DNA of 30,213 nucleotides, taken from the IMG/VR virus record IMGVR_UViG_3300036715_000563, positions 1 to 30,213 of that record; one strand, 5' to 3'. Of the stretch, positions 22,081 to 28,793 are shown in pieces (the stretch's first letter is position 1; each line of letters starts with the position of its first letter). Made by a program: the position numbers and the translations under genes. The notes beneath the pieces were generated by a model that saw nothing but the letters and a program-made list of their open reading frames with translations, was not told the DNA's origin and did no database searches. This DNA is from a virus.

Positions 22081-22854
22081 TTACAGTGTTGGCAGGGTGC
22101 GAGTCCACGTAGAAATCGTCGTCGTTGCAGTCGCTGCTAGCGAGGTACTGCTCAGGTTTAGCTCAGCTCCAGAGGTTGCGATTGCACCATCTTCACGGTT
22201 GTACTTAGCAGCGTTATCCGCGGCACCTGTGTCCGACACACTACCGTACATACGATACCAGCCCGCTGTGCCGGACACCCCGTTTACCCCCGTCCATGAT
22301 TGCGAGCTGAGCTTAGATAGTACCGCACTAGCAGCTGCGCCGAAAAACAATCCGTTTATCCCAGCTACACCGCCTGACATATTAGCCACGGACGTTGTGA
22401 TTGTGGTGGATGTAGCTGCCACTACGAAGCCGTTAGGATTTACCCCTGTACCCGGCCGCGCGGTAATGGTTATTACCGCTCCGCTCGATGCTATATCATA
22501 GTCAACTGCTGACTGATAGTTTTCACACTGCGCAGCAACGTCAGACGCTGTCTGGGTTAAGGAGGTGTTGAATGGTACTGAGGTACCGAGGATATTCACA
22601 CCGTTAACAGAGATTGAGTCTACCGACCCTGCGGCACCTGCAGTGAGGGTAACAGAACCACTCGCCAAAACTTCGTTAGTAATCGCCGCGCTGTTATTGG
22701 TGATGGTACACAGTAGCGTTCCAGTTACCGCCGAGTCAGCGTTAGCTGGCTGTGCGCCCGTGTATATCTCGATGCGGCCACCTTGGAGCGCCTGTTTAAG
22801 TGAACCTTTTGCAGCCATAAAGTTGCGGATTGCGGTGCTGTAACGTAATGCCAT
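22081..22854 (-). CDS. conserved phage virion-associated protein, function unknown (257 aa)
   Basis: ATG 22854 has AGGAGA upstream and is preferred over an earlier start at 22944 that lies in the upstream gene. The N-terminus (LRYSTAIRNFMAAKGSLKQA, then RIEIYTGAQPANADSAVTG) matches a family seen widely in tailed-phage tail regions. Internal segments (VTLTAGAAGSVDSISVNGVN, VITITARPGTG) are beta-rich and the C-terminal part (WYRMYGSVSDTG, NREDGAIATSG) is conserved in the same family. A tail or decoration role is likely from the operon; no biochemical function is known. Confidence 0.72.
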   Translation of the reverse strand: MALRYSTAIRNFMAAKGSLKQALQGGRIEIYTGAQPANADSAVTGTLLCTITNNSAAITNEVLASGSVTLTAGAAGSVDSISVNGVNILGTSVPFNTSLTQTASDVAAQCENYQSAVDYDIASSGAVITITARPGTGVNPNGFVVAATSTTITTSVANMSGGVAGINGLFFGAAASAVLSKLSSQSWTGVNGVSGTAGWYRMYGSVSDTGAADNAAKYNREDGAIATSGAELNLSSTSLAATATTTISTWTRTLPTL

Positions 22855-22864
22855 GGTAATTCTC

Positions 22865-24088
22865 CTAGTAGTTTGAAACTGCGATAAATCGGTTTGGGCC
22901 GTCTTGGAACTGGGCCGCGCCGCGCCCGGATGCTGAGAACCCATAGCGGGTTCGAGTTAAGTTTTTTATTTCCAGTGAAGGCATGCCAACGCACAGACCC
23001 TGCGTCGTTAACCATACTGGTAGGGGTCTAGCCCCAGCGGAGTCGTCACCGAACAGCGAGCCATCGACATAATCTAGCGCCCCAATGACGGCGCCATAGT
23101 CCGTCTTCGGGATATACTGAAAAGCGTCTGGGTCACTACCCACCAGCACGCCGCAACTACGATCAGTTCCAACGAAGAAACCGCTGTCCGTACCTGACTT
23201 ATCCTCCATTGTCGCGAGTAGTGAAATTCGTCCATCGAGCTGCATGTAATTACGCAGGTCAAATAGCTCTAGCGCGTAGGGTTCGGAGAAATATAGGGTG
23301 TCGTCTACCGCCACGAACAGACGCCCGTGGTAGTACGCGATAAGCTGCCCTGCTGGTGGCGGCCCCATAAACTGGTTCATCAGCGGCGTGTTTAGCTCGG
23401 ACGTATCGTTCTGGTAGTCTGCGCTGAGGGTGGCATTATCGAGCACCAGAGCAAGGTACATGACCTCGCCGTTCGGCGTCGACAGGTACACCCCCTTACT
23501 AACAACGTCAGGGTCTGTCGAAACCGGCAGCGCGAACACTAAGCCGGAGCCAGCTCCGAGGGTGACCACCTGCGCTATGGATGCTCCAGACTCCTGCCCG
23601 TCGCGTCGGAAGTACGTCATGGTAAATTGGTAGGTACCGGCGGGCATATTGCCCACGGTCACTTCGGGGTAGGGCATCTCAGGGACTAGCATCCCCCAGG
23701 TACGGGACGCCCCGTTCTCCACGATGCCGGTCTGCTCGCCGTTAGTGAAGTAGATTCTATCGCCCTCCGCAACGTAGCTCATGAACAGCCCTGCAGTTAG
23801 GCCGTCGCGCAGTACAGAGGCTGAATAGGATGCGTCGAGCTGGTTAAGCTGGCTCCCAGAAACAAAGAGGGCAATCGAACCGCCCGCCCACAGGGAGTGA
23901 GCTGCACCTGCCCGGACGCTAGTGTACCCGTTGCGGCGAGACATCCTGCCACTGGTGTCGATATCTATGTTCTGTGCGACCGCCAAGTCGCCCGGATTGA
24001 AGCGGTCAGGGTCGACGTTGTTACGCAGTCCGGCGAAGTTCGTATAGAACCCGGATGGTGAACTGCGTACTTGAGTGTCGACCGCCAT
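22865..24088 (-). CDS. tail protein, beta-rich (407 aa)
   Basis: ATG 24088 is chosen because GGCGGAG lies about 8 bases upstream; a longer start at 24109 is possible. The N-terminus (NFAGLRNNVDPDRFNPGDLA, then DTSGRMSRRNGYTSV) is typical of a podovirus tail protein family in which these lines precede a propeller-like body; here further strands (RIYFTNGEQTGIVENG, YYHGRLFVAVDDTLYFSEP, GFFVGTDRSCGVLVG) follow the pattern. It is in tight order with the other tail genes. A role in the tail tube or nozzle is inferred from family context. Confidence 0.68.
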   Translation of the reverse strand: MAVDTQVRSSPSGFYTNFAGLRNNVDPDRFNPGDLAVAQNIDIDTSGRMSRRNGYTSVRAGAAHSLWAGGSIALFVSGSQLNQLDASYSASVLRDGLTAGLFMSYVAEGDRIYFTNGEQTGIVENGASRTWGMLVPEMPYPEVTVGNMPAGTYQFTMTYFRRDGQESGASIAQVVTLGAGSGLVFALPVSTDPDVVSKGVYLSTPNGEVMYLALVLDNATLSADYQNDTSELNTPLMNQFMGPPPAGQLIAYYHGRLFVAVDDTLYFSEPYALELFDLRNYMQLDGRISLLATMEDKSGTDSGFFVGTDRSCGVLVGSDPDAFQYIPKTDYGAVIGALDYVDGSLFGDDSAGARPLPVWLTTQGLCVGMPSLEIKNLTRTRYGFSASGRGAAQFQDGPNRFIAVSNY

Positions 24089-24118
24089 AGTATCTCCGCC
24101 TCGCTCCAAATGCTTCGG

Positions 24119-24127
24119 ATTATATCA
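24119..24127 (-). promoter_or_regulatory. possible extended -10 promoter
   Basis: On the minus strand TGA-TATAAT (24127-24119) is a consensus extended -10 box located at the end of the Rz gene and 31 bases before ATG 24088. No matching -35 box is present at the usual distance, so it is only a weak candidate for separate expression of the tail genes downstream of the lysis cassette. Confidence 0.25.
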
Positions 24128-24608
24128 GACTATTACCTTGGATAAAGTCTATCAAAGTATTTAATCTTGCGGCGCAGGTTTCGTAGTCTTTGTTGACATC
24201 TGCGACCCAGTAAGCGATGTCTGTATCTGAGGCAGATGCGCCGGCATCTTCTGCAGTAGGTTTGCTGGGGGTGGTACCAATTCGTGCTGTGTCGCCGGGC
24301 TGCAGCAAGCGGACAGCATCAGAACCGAGACAGAGCCTGCCAGTAGTGTATTTCGGGACATATTTGATAACCTCCACGGTTTTAGTGATGATAGTACCCT
24401 CGGCCACGGCTAGGCGACCGGAGAGCGCGTTGTTAAGTGCTACGTACTTGGCCACATTCGCAGCGTGAGCTTTATCTGCGACGACCTGCGCTGCATCCGC
24501 CTTGGCCTGCACGTGTGCCTCACCCTGTAGGTAACCGAAGCTGAACACGATCATAGCTGCAGCGGCTGCGATGAGTATGCGGTATGGTAGGGGTATTAGG
24601 TTAAGCAT
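24120..24608 (-). CDS. Rz: inner-membrane spanin subunit, Rz-like (162 aa)
   Basis: The N-terminus has one transmembrane helix (residues about 8-26, YRILIAAAAAMIVFSFGYLQG) followed by a periplasmic Ala-rich helical region (AKADAAQVVADKAHAANVAK) and a Thr/Pro-rich C-terminal part. With the nested lipoprotein this forms the spanin complex that fuses inner and outer membranes in the last step of lysis. ATG 24608 overlaps the endolysin stop, with GGGAGAA upstream. Sequence similarity between Rz proteins is low; identity rests on topology and the embedded Rz1. Confidence 0.85.
   Translation of the reverse strand: MLNLIPLPYRILIAAAAAMIVFSFGYLQGEAHVQAKADAAQVVADKAHAANVAKYVALNNALSGRLAVAEGTIITKTVEVIKYVPKYTTGRLCLGSDAVRLLQPGDTARIGTTPSKPTAEDAGASASDTDIAYWVADVNKDYETCAARLNTLIDFIQGNSLI
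24161..24361 (-). CDS. Rz1: outer-membrane spanin lipoprotein, Rz1-like (66 aa), nested in Rz
   Basis: It is encoded wholly inside Rz in another frame and has its own strong binding site (GGAGG, 9 bases before ATG 24361). The signal peptide MSRNTLLAGSVSVLMLSAC ends in a lipobox LSAC with Cys19 as the lipidation site; the mature part is Pro-rich (VPPPANL), as usual for Rz1. It would sit in the inner leaflet of the outer membrane and bind Rz across the periplasm. The nested arrangement is the lambda type. Confidence 0.88.
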   Translation of the reverse strand: MSRNTLLAGSVSVLMLSACCSPATQHELVPPPANLLQKMPAHLPQIQTSLTGSQMSTKTTKPAPQD

Positions 24609-25077
24609 TAGTTTCTCCCATGCACTGTTTATACTCGGTCTGCCGACGGAGCGTAAGCCCCTTCAATGGCTTGCCGTGGAACTTGTCCCAGACCAGTATC
24701 TGCTGGCAGGCACCCGCGTAGTCCTGCTGGTTTAGCTTGCGCACCAGCGTCGAGTTACAGAAGGCACCATGACCTATATTATAAGTCAAGTCTACGTACG
24801 CGTCGTATTCGTACTGGTACAACGGTACCTTAACGCAGTTCTTAATCGCGCCCTCAAACTTCTGCACACTGGCTAAAGACCTAGCTAGCGCTACTGGCGG
24901 GGTGGTATGGTCACCCATTTTTACGCCGTCCGTTGTGCCAAACCCGATAGTTGGTACGTCGCCTTTGACTGGGATGACTGCGGTGTCAGTGTAGCCTTCG
25001 TGCATGACAATCCCCACCAGTGCAGACGCGGACAGAGTCAACCCAGCGATGGCGTTCCGAGTACGTGGTTGTATCAT
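24601..25077 (-). CDS. SAR-type endolysin, glycoside hydrolase 24 family (158 aa)
   Basis: The start is ATG 25077, which overlaps the stop of the 22-codon ORF as ATGA; longer frames from 25110 or 25152 run through that ORF. Residues 9-25 (AIAGLTLSASALVGIVM) are a weakly hydrophobic Ala/Gly/Ser-rich segment, the mark of a signal-anchor-release helix that lets the enzyme leave the membrane when it is depolarised. Catalytic candidates follow directly: E27 (HEGY), D40 (KGD) and T48/T49 (TIGFGTT); the distance from E27 to T49 is longer than in T4 lysozyme. The rest (YEYDAYVDLTYNIGHGAFC, LVRKLN) is typical of this muramidase family. Confidence 0.88.
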   Translation of the reverse strand: MIQPRTRNAIAGLTLSASALVGIVMHEGYTDTAVIPVKGDVPTIGFGTTDGVKMGDHTTPPVALARSLASVQKFEGAIKNCVKVPLYQYEYDAYVDLTYNIGHGAFCNSTLVRKLNQQDYAGACQQILVWDKFHGKPLKGLTLRRQTEYKQCMGETNA

Positions 25078-25142
25078 TTCCACACCCATAGCCAGAGCGC
25101 GATGGCGCATGCCCCTACAGTTAAGAACGCGCACATGCTCAT
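25074..25142 (-). CDS. 22-residue membrane micro-protein between holin and endolysin
   Basis: ATG 25142 overlaps the holin stop as ATGA and TGA (25076-25074) overlaps the endolysin ATG as ATGA. The peptide, MSMCAFLTVGACAIALWLWV plus WK, is one hydrophobic helix with three Trp near its C-terminus and a terminal Lys. A GGGGTGA sequence precedes it by 8 bases. Size and placement suggest a lysis accessory (holin modulator or pinholin-like peptide) or a translational relay to the endolysin. It is too short for homology arguments; the double ATGA overlap is the main evidence. Confidence 0.55.
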   Translation of the reverse strand: MSMCAFLTVGACAIALWLWVWK

Positions 25143-25357
25143 GGCGCGTCACCCCGCATCTTTGGCTGCGCTACTAATCTGGCTGCAAACGCTCCACCGA
25201 CGACGATGAAGCTCAAGGCAGCGAACAGGTTAGGTGGCACTACATCCGTAAATTGCGGCAGGATTACCTCTGCGCCAGACAGCAGGCTCGCCAGCAACAT
25301 CAGCCGGATGCTCCATGCTTTTTTCAGTATCAACTTCCAGTCAGCTACGAGTTGCAT
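25139..25357 (-). CDS. holin, DUF7940-like (72 aa)
   Basis: Two hydrophobic segments are present, residues about 17-36 (SIRLMLLASLLSGAEVILP) and 43-62 (NLFAALSFIVVGGAFAARLV), with the N-terminus WKLILKKAWS typical of small proteobacterial phage holins of this class. Holins form lesions in the inner membrane that trigger lysis; with a SAR endolysin the lesion may only need to depolarise the membrane. AGGAG at 8 bases upstream supports ATG 25357. It is directly upstream of the micro-protein and endolysin. Confidence 0.85.
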   Translation of the reverse strand: MQLVADWKLILKKAWSIRLMLLASLLSGAEVILPQFTDVVPPNLFAALSFIVVGGAFAARLVAQPKMRGDAP

Positions 25358-25386
25358 AGTATCTCCTATTTAGCAATACGTTAATT

Positions 25387-26514
25387 CTAGTTATCCGTCT
25401 CGATATACAAAGACGAAATATCCAACCCTACCGCCAACGCAGTTGCGTTGTTGCTCCTCCAAAATCGAGGTGCCAACAGCGTAGTGCTGATAGGTGTCTG
25501 TACGCCCGGTGTAGCTGGCGTGATGACGCCTGCAGCACTATACGCTGTTCCGATGCGGTCAACTTGGTACGCGACTGTACCGTTCAGATTATTTGACGCG
25601 AACAGGGTCAAGTCATACATCTGCCCGCCGCTTGCCCCTGCCGCCAGCATAGGGGGGAAGTTAGTGCCTAGCGCTATCGCAGTCTGCGCTGCAGACCCCC
25701 CGTACACAATATATAGCTGGGTCGAGTCTGTCGACAGTTGTGCTATGCCGATACTGTTCGTCAATGTGTTTGGCTCGACGTTAGTTGGCGCTGCGACACT
25801 TGACGAAATCCCGACAAATGCGCGTGCTCCAGCCACTGCTGCTGCATCAGAAAATCCGAACCTGAATACCGCAAATACGCCCCCTAGCCCAGTCCCGTCA
25901 CCAGTAGTATATGCCGCGGTCGCCCAATACCTACCCCCTAGAGAGCCCGCAGTAGCGGCTGATACCGAGCCGTTCCGTATCGAGCGCGTAAACCCATTCG
26001 TTGTGGTTACCGCGCGTGCGGTATCTGTGCCTACTACTGTGGGTAGTGCTATACCATATACCCAGCCTGCGCCAGAATTAGAGGTAACCGCCCCTGCCAC
26101 GGGGGAATACACCCCCAGTTTATTCGCGAATAGCGAAGCCTGCAACGCTGTGATATTCCCGCCCGAATACATCACCGAAGGGAATTGCCGTGCCCCCACA
26201 TCCCTGCCTATAAGCTTTAACTTACCTGTTGATGGCGCTACAGGTGACGCACTACTCGCAAGCATCAGGTCGCCATTATCTATAGATAGGTTAGCCGCCC
26301 CACCCATTGCCCCGGAATTGTTGTACTGTACCTGCCCTGAACTACCAGCCGGCGCTGCCGTTGCAGTTGGCGTCGACCACGCGCCGTCACCACGAAGGAA
26401 CGTAGAGGTAGACGCCGCACCTGTACCGAGAGCAGCGGGCGTGAGTGTGTCCACTGATGCTATCTGCGCCAGCGACCCGGATGAATTGACGATGAGGGGT
26501 TTAACAGCGGCCAT
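25387..26514 (-). CDS. tail fibre/spike protein (375 aa)
   Basis: The N-terminus (GTGAASTSTFLRGDGAWSTP, then GSSGQVQYNNSGAMGGAANL) is the fibre-type sequence found at the start of many phage fibre and appendage proteins, where 'FLRGDGaWs' units form repeated strands. The C-terminal 250 residues are a beta-rich, Ala/Gly/Thr-rich domain with no obvious motif, likely the receptor-interacting part. Start ATG 26514 is 7 bases after the previous stop and has only a weak binding site, so coupling with the upstream fibre gene is likely. Confidence 0.75.
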   Translation of the reverse strand: MAAVKPLIVNSSGSLAQIASVDTLTPAALGTGAASTSTFLRGDGAWSTPTATAAPAGSSGQVQYNNSGAMGGAANLSIDNGDLMLASSASPVAPSTGKLKLIGRDVGARQFPSVMYSGGNITALQASLFANKLGVYSPVAGAVTSNSGAGWVYGIALPTVVGTDTARAVTTTNGFTRSIRNGSVSAATAGSLGGRYWATAAYTTGDGTGLGGVFAVFRFGFSDAAAVAGARAFVGISSSVAAPTNVEPNTLTNSIGIAQLSTDSTQLYIVYGGSAAQTAIALGTNFPPMLAAGASGGQMYDLTLFASNNLNGTVAYQVDRIGTAYSAAGVITPATPGVQTPISTTLLAPRFWRSNNATALAVGLDISSLYIETDN

Positions 26515-26520
26515 GACCCA

Positions 26521-27288
26521 TTAAGCCAATAATATTGGAAGCTCTGATTGGAAATTTAGTGCGGTTGCCGACAGCGCAAAACCCACCACTTGAACAGACT
26601 GCCCTGATGTAGTCGGCGCTGCCGACACAGACTTACCCGCTGCTGTTGCAGATAGGAATTGTCTGCCTGGAGTTAGACCCGTACACTGCGTATTTGTGCC
26701 TTCAAAGTACACGGTTGCAGCTGCGGAAGACGCAAACGCTGCCAGCACAAAACCATGTGCCTCTTTACCAGAAACAGAGCCGTCAGCCTTGCGCACGTTT
26801 GCTGTGCCAGCATTATTCCATACGTTTACCAAGTCGCCTGCCGATAGCGCTTCCGACGCTACGAGTGCAGCTGTATCCGCACCTACACCAACCGGAAGAA
26901 CTGTCGAATCGAGTCGCCCTGATGCGTCCAACTTTGCAATTTTATTGGCAGCAGAAGTCACAGTCGCGTTAAGGATGGTGTCGTCGAGAATGCCAGACGC
27001 ATTTAGTGCTGCTAACTTACCAGAGTCGCCAGCGCCAGCGGAAGTGGTCTTAGAATTGACGATAGTGGAGTCAAGAATACCGCTTGAATTTAGCAGCGGG
27101 ACTTTAGCTGCGTCACCAGCGCCAGCGGAGGTGTTTTTGGCGTTGATTAGCGTAGGGTCAATAATGCCGTTCGCTGTCGTTGCTACAAGTTTACTCGCGT
27201 CACTCACACCCGCAGAGGTGCTGATTGATGCCACTTCGGTTAGTGCTCCGGCGTTATTTGTTACTACTTTTTGAGATAGGGCACCCAT
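26521..27288 (-). CDS. repeat-containing tail fibre protein (255 aa)
   Basis: AGGAG upstream supports ATG 27288. The N-terminus (SQKVVTNNAGALTEVASIST) resembles that of the next fibre (VKPLIVNSSGSLAQIASVDT), so the two proteins share an attachment segment. Residues 24-132 are tandem 29-residue repeats (TSAGAGDAAKVPLLNSSGIL). The C-terminal domain (ALSAGDLVNVWNNAGTANVR, then GLTPGRQFLS) is related in layout to the end of the collagen-like protein at 27298. It is probably part of the tail fibre assembly; the exact role is unknown. Confidence 0.72.
   Translation of the reverse strand: MGALSQKVVTNNAGALTEVASISTSAGVSDASKLVATTANGIIDPTLINAKNTSAGAGDAAKVPLLNSSGILDSTIVNSKTTSAGAGDSGKLAALNASGILDDTILNATVTSAANKIAKLDASGRLDSTVLPVGVGADTAALVASEALSAGDLVNVWNNAGTANVRKADGSVSGKEAHGFVLAAFASSAAATVYFEGTNTQCTGLTPGRQFLSATAAGKSVSAAPTTSGQSVQVVGFALSATALNFQSELPILLA
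26893..27219 (-). repeat. tandem 87-bp coding repeats in a fibre gene
   Basis: Three full 29-codon units and one shortened unit encode TSAG(A/V)xD...L..SGI(L/I)D.T..N. At DNA level units two and three share blocks such as CCAGCGCCAGCGGA, so expansion or loss by recombination is possible. Confidence 0.8.
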
Positions 27289-27297
27289 TTGCTACTC

Positions 27298-27858
27298 CTA
27301 TAAAATAATGATTGGGGACTGAATGTTGATAAACATCGAGGTTGCCGCTACTGGGAAACCTACGATCAGGGTAAACACCGCTGGTAGTGCTGGCGGCGTC
27401 TGTGTTAGATGCCCATCTGTTGACAGGTAAACTGGTGTGTCAAGTATCCAATTCCATGTTGGCTCTACTAACTCGCCAAAATTCTGTATGTAGGCGGTAG
27501 CGCTAACGTCAGCTGCCCCCGTAGTCATCCCCAACACTCTGTTGGCGTGCGTGACATTATCATTGCTCGCGTACATAGCCCCGCCTGTAGAGTCCAAGGT
27601 AACCATTCTATGCCCACTTAGTGCTATAGACGCGGGATACGTGTATATACCATCCCCCGGTGGTCCTGGGTCCCCGGGGATACCCTGAATACCCTGCTGG
27701 CCATCTAGCCCGCGTGGACCTGGAGCCCCTTGGCCGCCTACTGCTACGACAACGGTTTCTACGACCGCTATTGGCACAACCTGAACAGCCGCTACCTCTA
27801 CCCCAGATGTTACTGGGGCTTCGACGGCTACTACTTGCTGGCTGACCACATCGACCAT
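27298..27858 (-). CDS. collagen-like tail protein (186 aa)
   Basis: Residues about 43-70 are a Gly-X-Y run (GAPGPRGLDGQQGIQGIPG, then DPGPPGDG), the sequence of a collagen-type triple helix, preceded by a Val-rich segment and followed by a beta-rich C-terminal domain (GHRMVTLDSTGGAMYASND, ILDTPVYLSTDGHL). Phage collagen-like segments trimerise fibre proteins. The C-terminal domain resembles in layout the end of the 255-residue fibre. ATG 27858 is 3 bases from the previous stop. Confidence 0.78.
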   Translation of the reverse strand: MVDVVSQQVVAVEAPVTSGVEVAAVQVVPIAVVETVVVAVGGQGAPGPRGLDGQQGIQGIPGDPGPPGDGIYTYPASIALSGHRMVTLDSTGGAMYASNDNVTHANRVLGMTTGAADVSATAYIQNFGELVEPTWNWILDTPVYLSTDGHLTQTPPALPAVFTLIVGFPVAATSMFINIQSPIIIL

Positions 27859-27860
27859 AA

Positions 27861-28154
27861 CTACTTCATGCCTCGTACGCTAGTCTCAAGCACCTCGGTA
27901 CGTCGTGCCAAGTCATCTATGCGTAGCGTAGTTAGCGCCAGGTCACGGTGGGCATCATTCTGCGTATACTGCGCCGCTCTAAACTCTGTAACCATTGCTG
28001 TTAGCGCGTCCATCTTGGCTGACTGTGTAGCGGCCCACCAAATAGCCCCCGCGCTCTGTATCAATAGCATAGCTATTAAGGCAATGGGTATTTCCTTACC
28101 GACATGCCATCTATCGTCGCGTCTGTTCTCTGTGCTATCTGCAACATCGTCCAT
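27861..28154 (-). CDS. membrane protein with coiled coil (97 aa)
   Basis: AGGGGAT precedes ATG 28154. Residues 22-44 are a transmembrane helix (IPIALIAMLLIQSAGAIWWA) flanked by charged residues; the C-terminal 50 residues form a coiled coil (MDALTAMVTEFRAAQYTQND, then LRIDDLARRTEVLE). This architecture, one helix plus coiled coil, occurs in small phage proteins of the XhlA/hemolysin-like type and others located near fibre and lysis genes. A lysis role is possible but not shown. Confidence 0.6.
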   Translation of the reverse strand: MDDVADSTENRRDDRWHVGKEIPIALIAMLLIQSAGAIWWAATQSAKMDALTAMVTEFRAAQYTQNDAHRDLALTTLRIDDLARRTEVLETSVRGMK

Positions 28155-28178
28155 GCTATCCCCTATGTTTGTGGCTGA

Positions 28179-28793
28179 TTACTTGACTACTTCTGCACTG
28201 ACGATAAACACCCCGTCTATCAGGGGGGTAACTATCTCGCCAGCCACACCGTTTACCAGCGTGGCTACTACCATCTCCATGCCATACACGTAGCTACCAA
28301 CAGCGAGTGCTGCAGACTGCGTGGAGGTGATATTGAGGGTAATGGTCTTGAGTACGTTATCTATAGTGATACCACCGTTCTCAGTGGTGAGCTGGAGAAC
28401 GCTCGTGGTATCAGCTATCTTGTTTTTGATGTACAGCCGAGCTGTGTAGCTGGTCATATCGACTGGGAGGTTGTAAACCAGCACGCCGCCAGATACATAC
28501 GCGCTGTACCCAAGGGCGTTAGTATCGTTGAAGCTAACTGTACTCGCGTCTATCACGGTGGTCGCGTGGTAGTCTTTACTTTTTGGCGGGGTGTTCAGCG
28601 CGTTAAGCTGCTTCATCCCCTGCACTGACTGCACCGCCGCCCGCCAACCGTCTGGAATGCCGTGAGCTGCTGAGGTTATCCGCACCGGTGCGGACTGCGC
28701 TATCGCTGTGATAGGTGCGTATACAACTGTGGAAGATTCCCAGCGCAGCACTCTGCTAAACGTGCTTCCTTGCTTTATGTTAAAGTCCGTCAC
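28179..28793 (-). CDS. tail/baseplate protein, beta-rich (204 aa)
   Basis: A GTG start at 28793 overlaps the previous stop as GTGA. The N-terminus (FNIKQGSTFSRVLRWE) and later segments (PVRITSAAHGIPDGWRAAV, then DASTVSFNDTNALGY) match a phage tail protein layout that combines a baseplate-type N-terminus ('i.qG.tf...l.w', as in BppU-like proteins) with an inserted 'PvrItsaaHGlpdG' repeat domain. The last part (MTSYTARLYIKNKIADTTSV) resumes the outer module. It is probably a connector of fibres to the tail. Confidence 0.65.
   Translation of the reverse strand: MTDFNIKQGSTFSRVLRWESSTVVYAPITAIAQSAPVRITSAAHGIPDGWRAAVQSVQGMKQLNALNTPPKSKDYHATTVIDASTVSFNDTNALGYSAYVSGGVLVYNLPVDMTSYTARLYIKNKIADTTSVLQLTTENGGITIDNVLKTITLNITSTQSAALAVGSYVYGMEMVVATLVNGVAGEIVTPLIDGVFIVSAEVVK

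Noticed and set aside
24601-25152. Longer endolysin starting at 25152 or 25110
   Set aside because: These starts place a basic, hydrophilic stretch before the signal-anchor segment and run through the ATGA-linked 22-codon frame; the start at 25077 gives a normal SAR N-terminus.
25448-26524. 358-codon plus-strand frame opposite the fibre gene
   Set aside because: It is an antisense shadow of a low-complexity Ala/Thr/Gly gene; no binding site, no recognisable domain and the wrong strand for the module.
16597-28793. A diversity-generating retroelement acting on the repeat-rich tail genes
   Set aside because: No reverse transcriptase gene, no template/variable repeat pair and no C-type lectin-like target were found; the repeats are tandem coding repeats.
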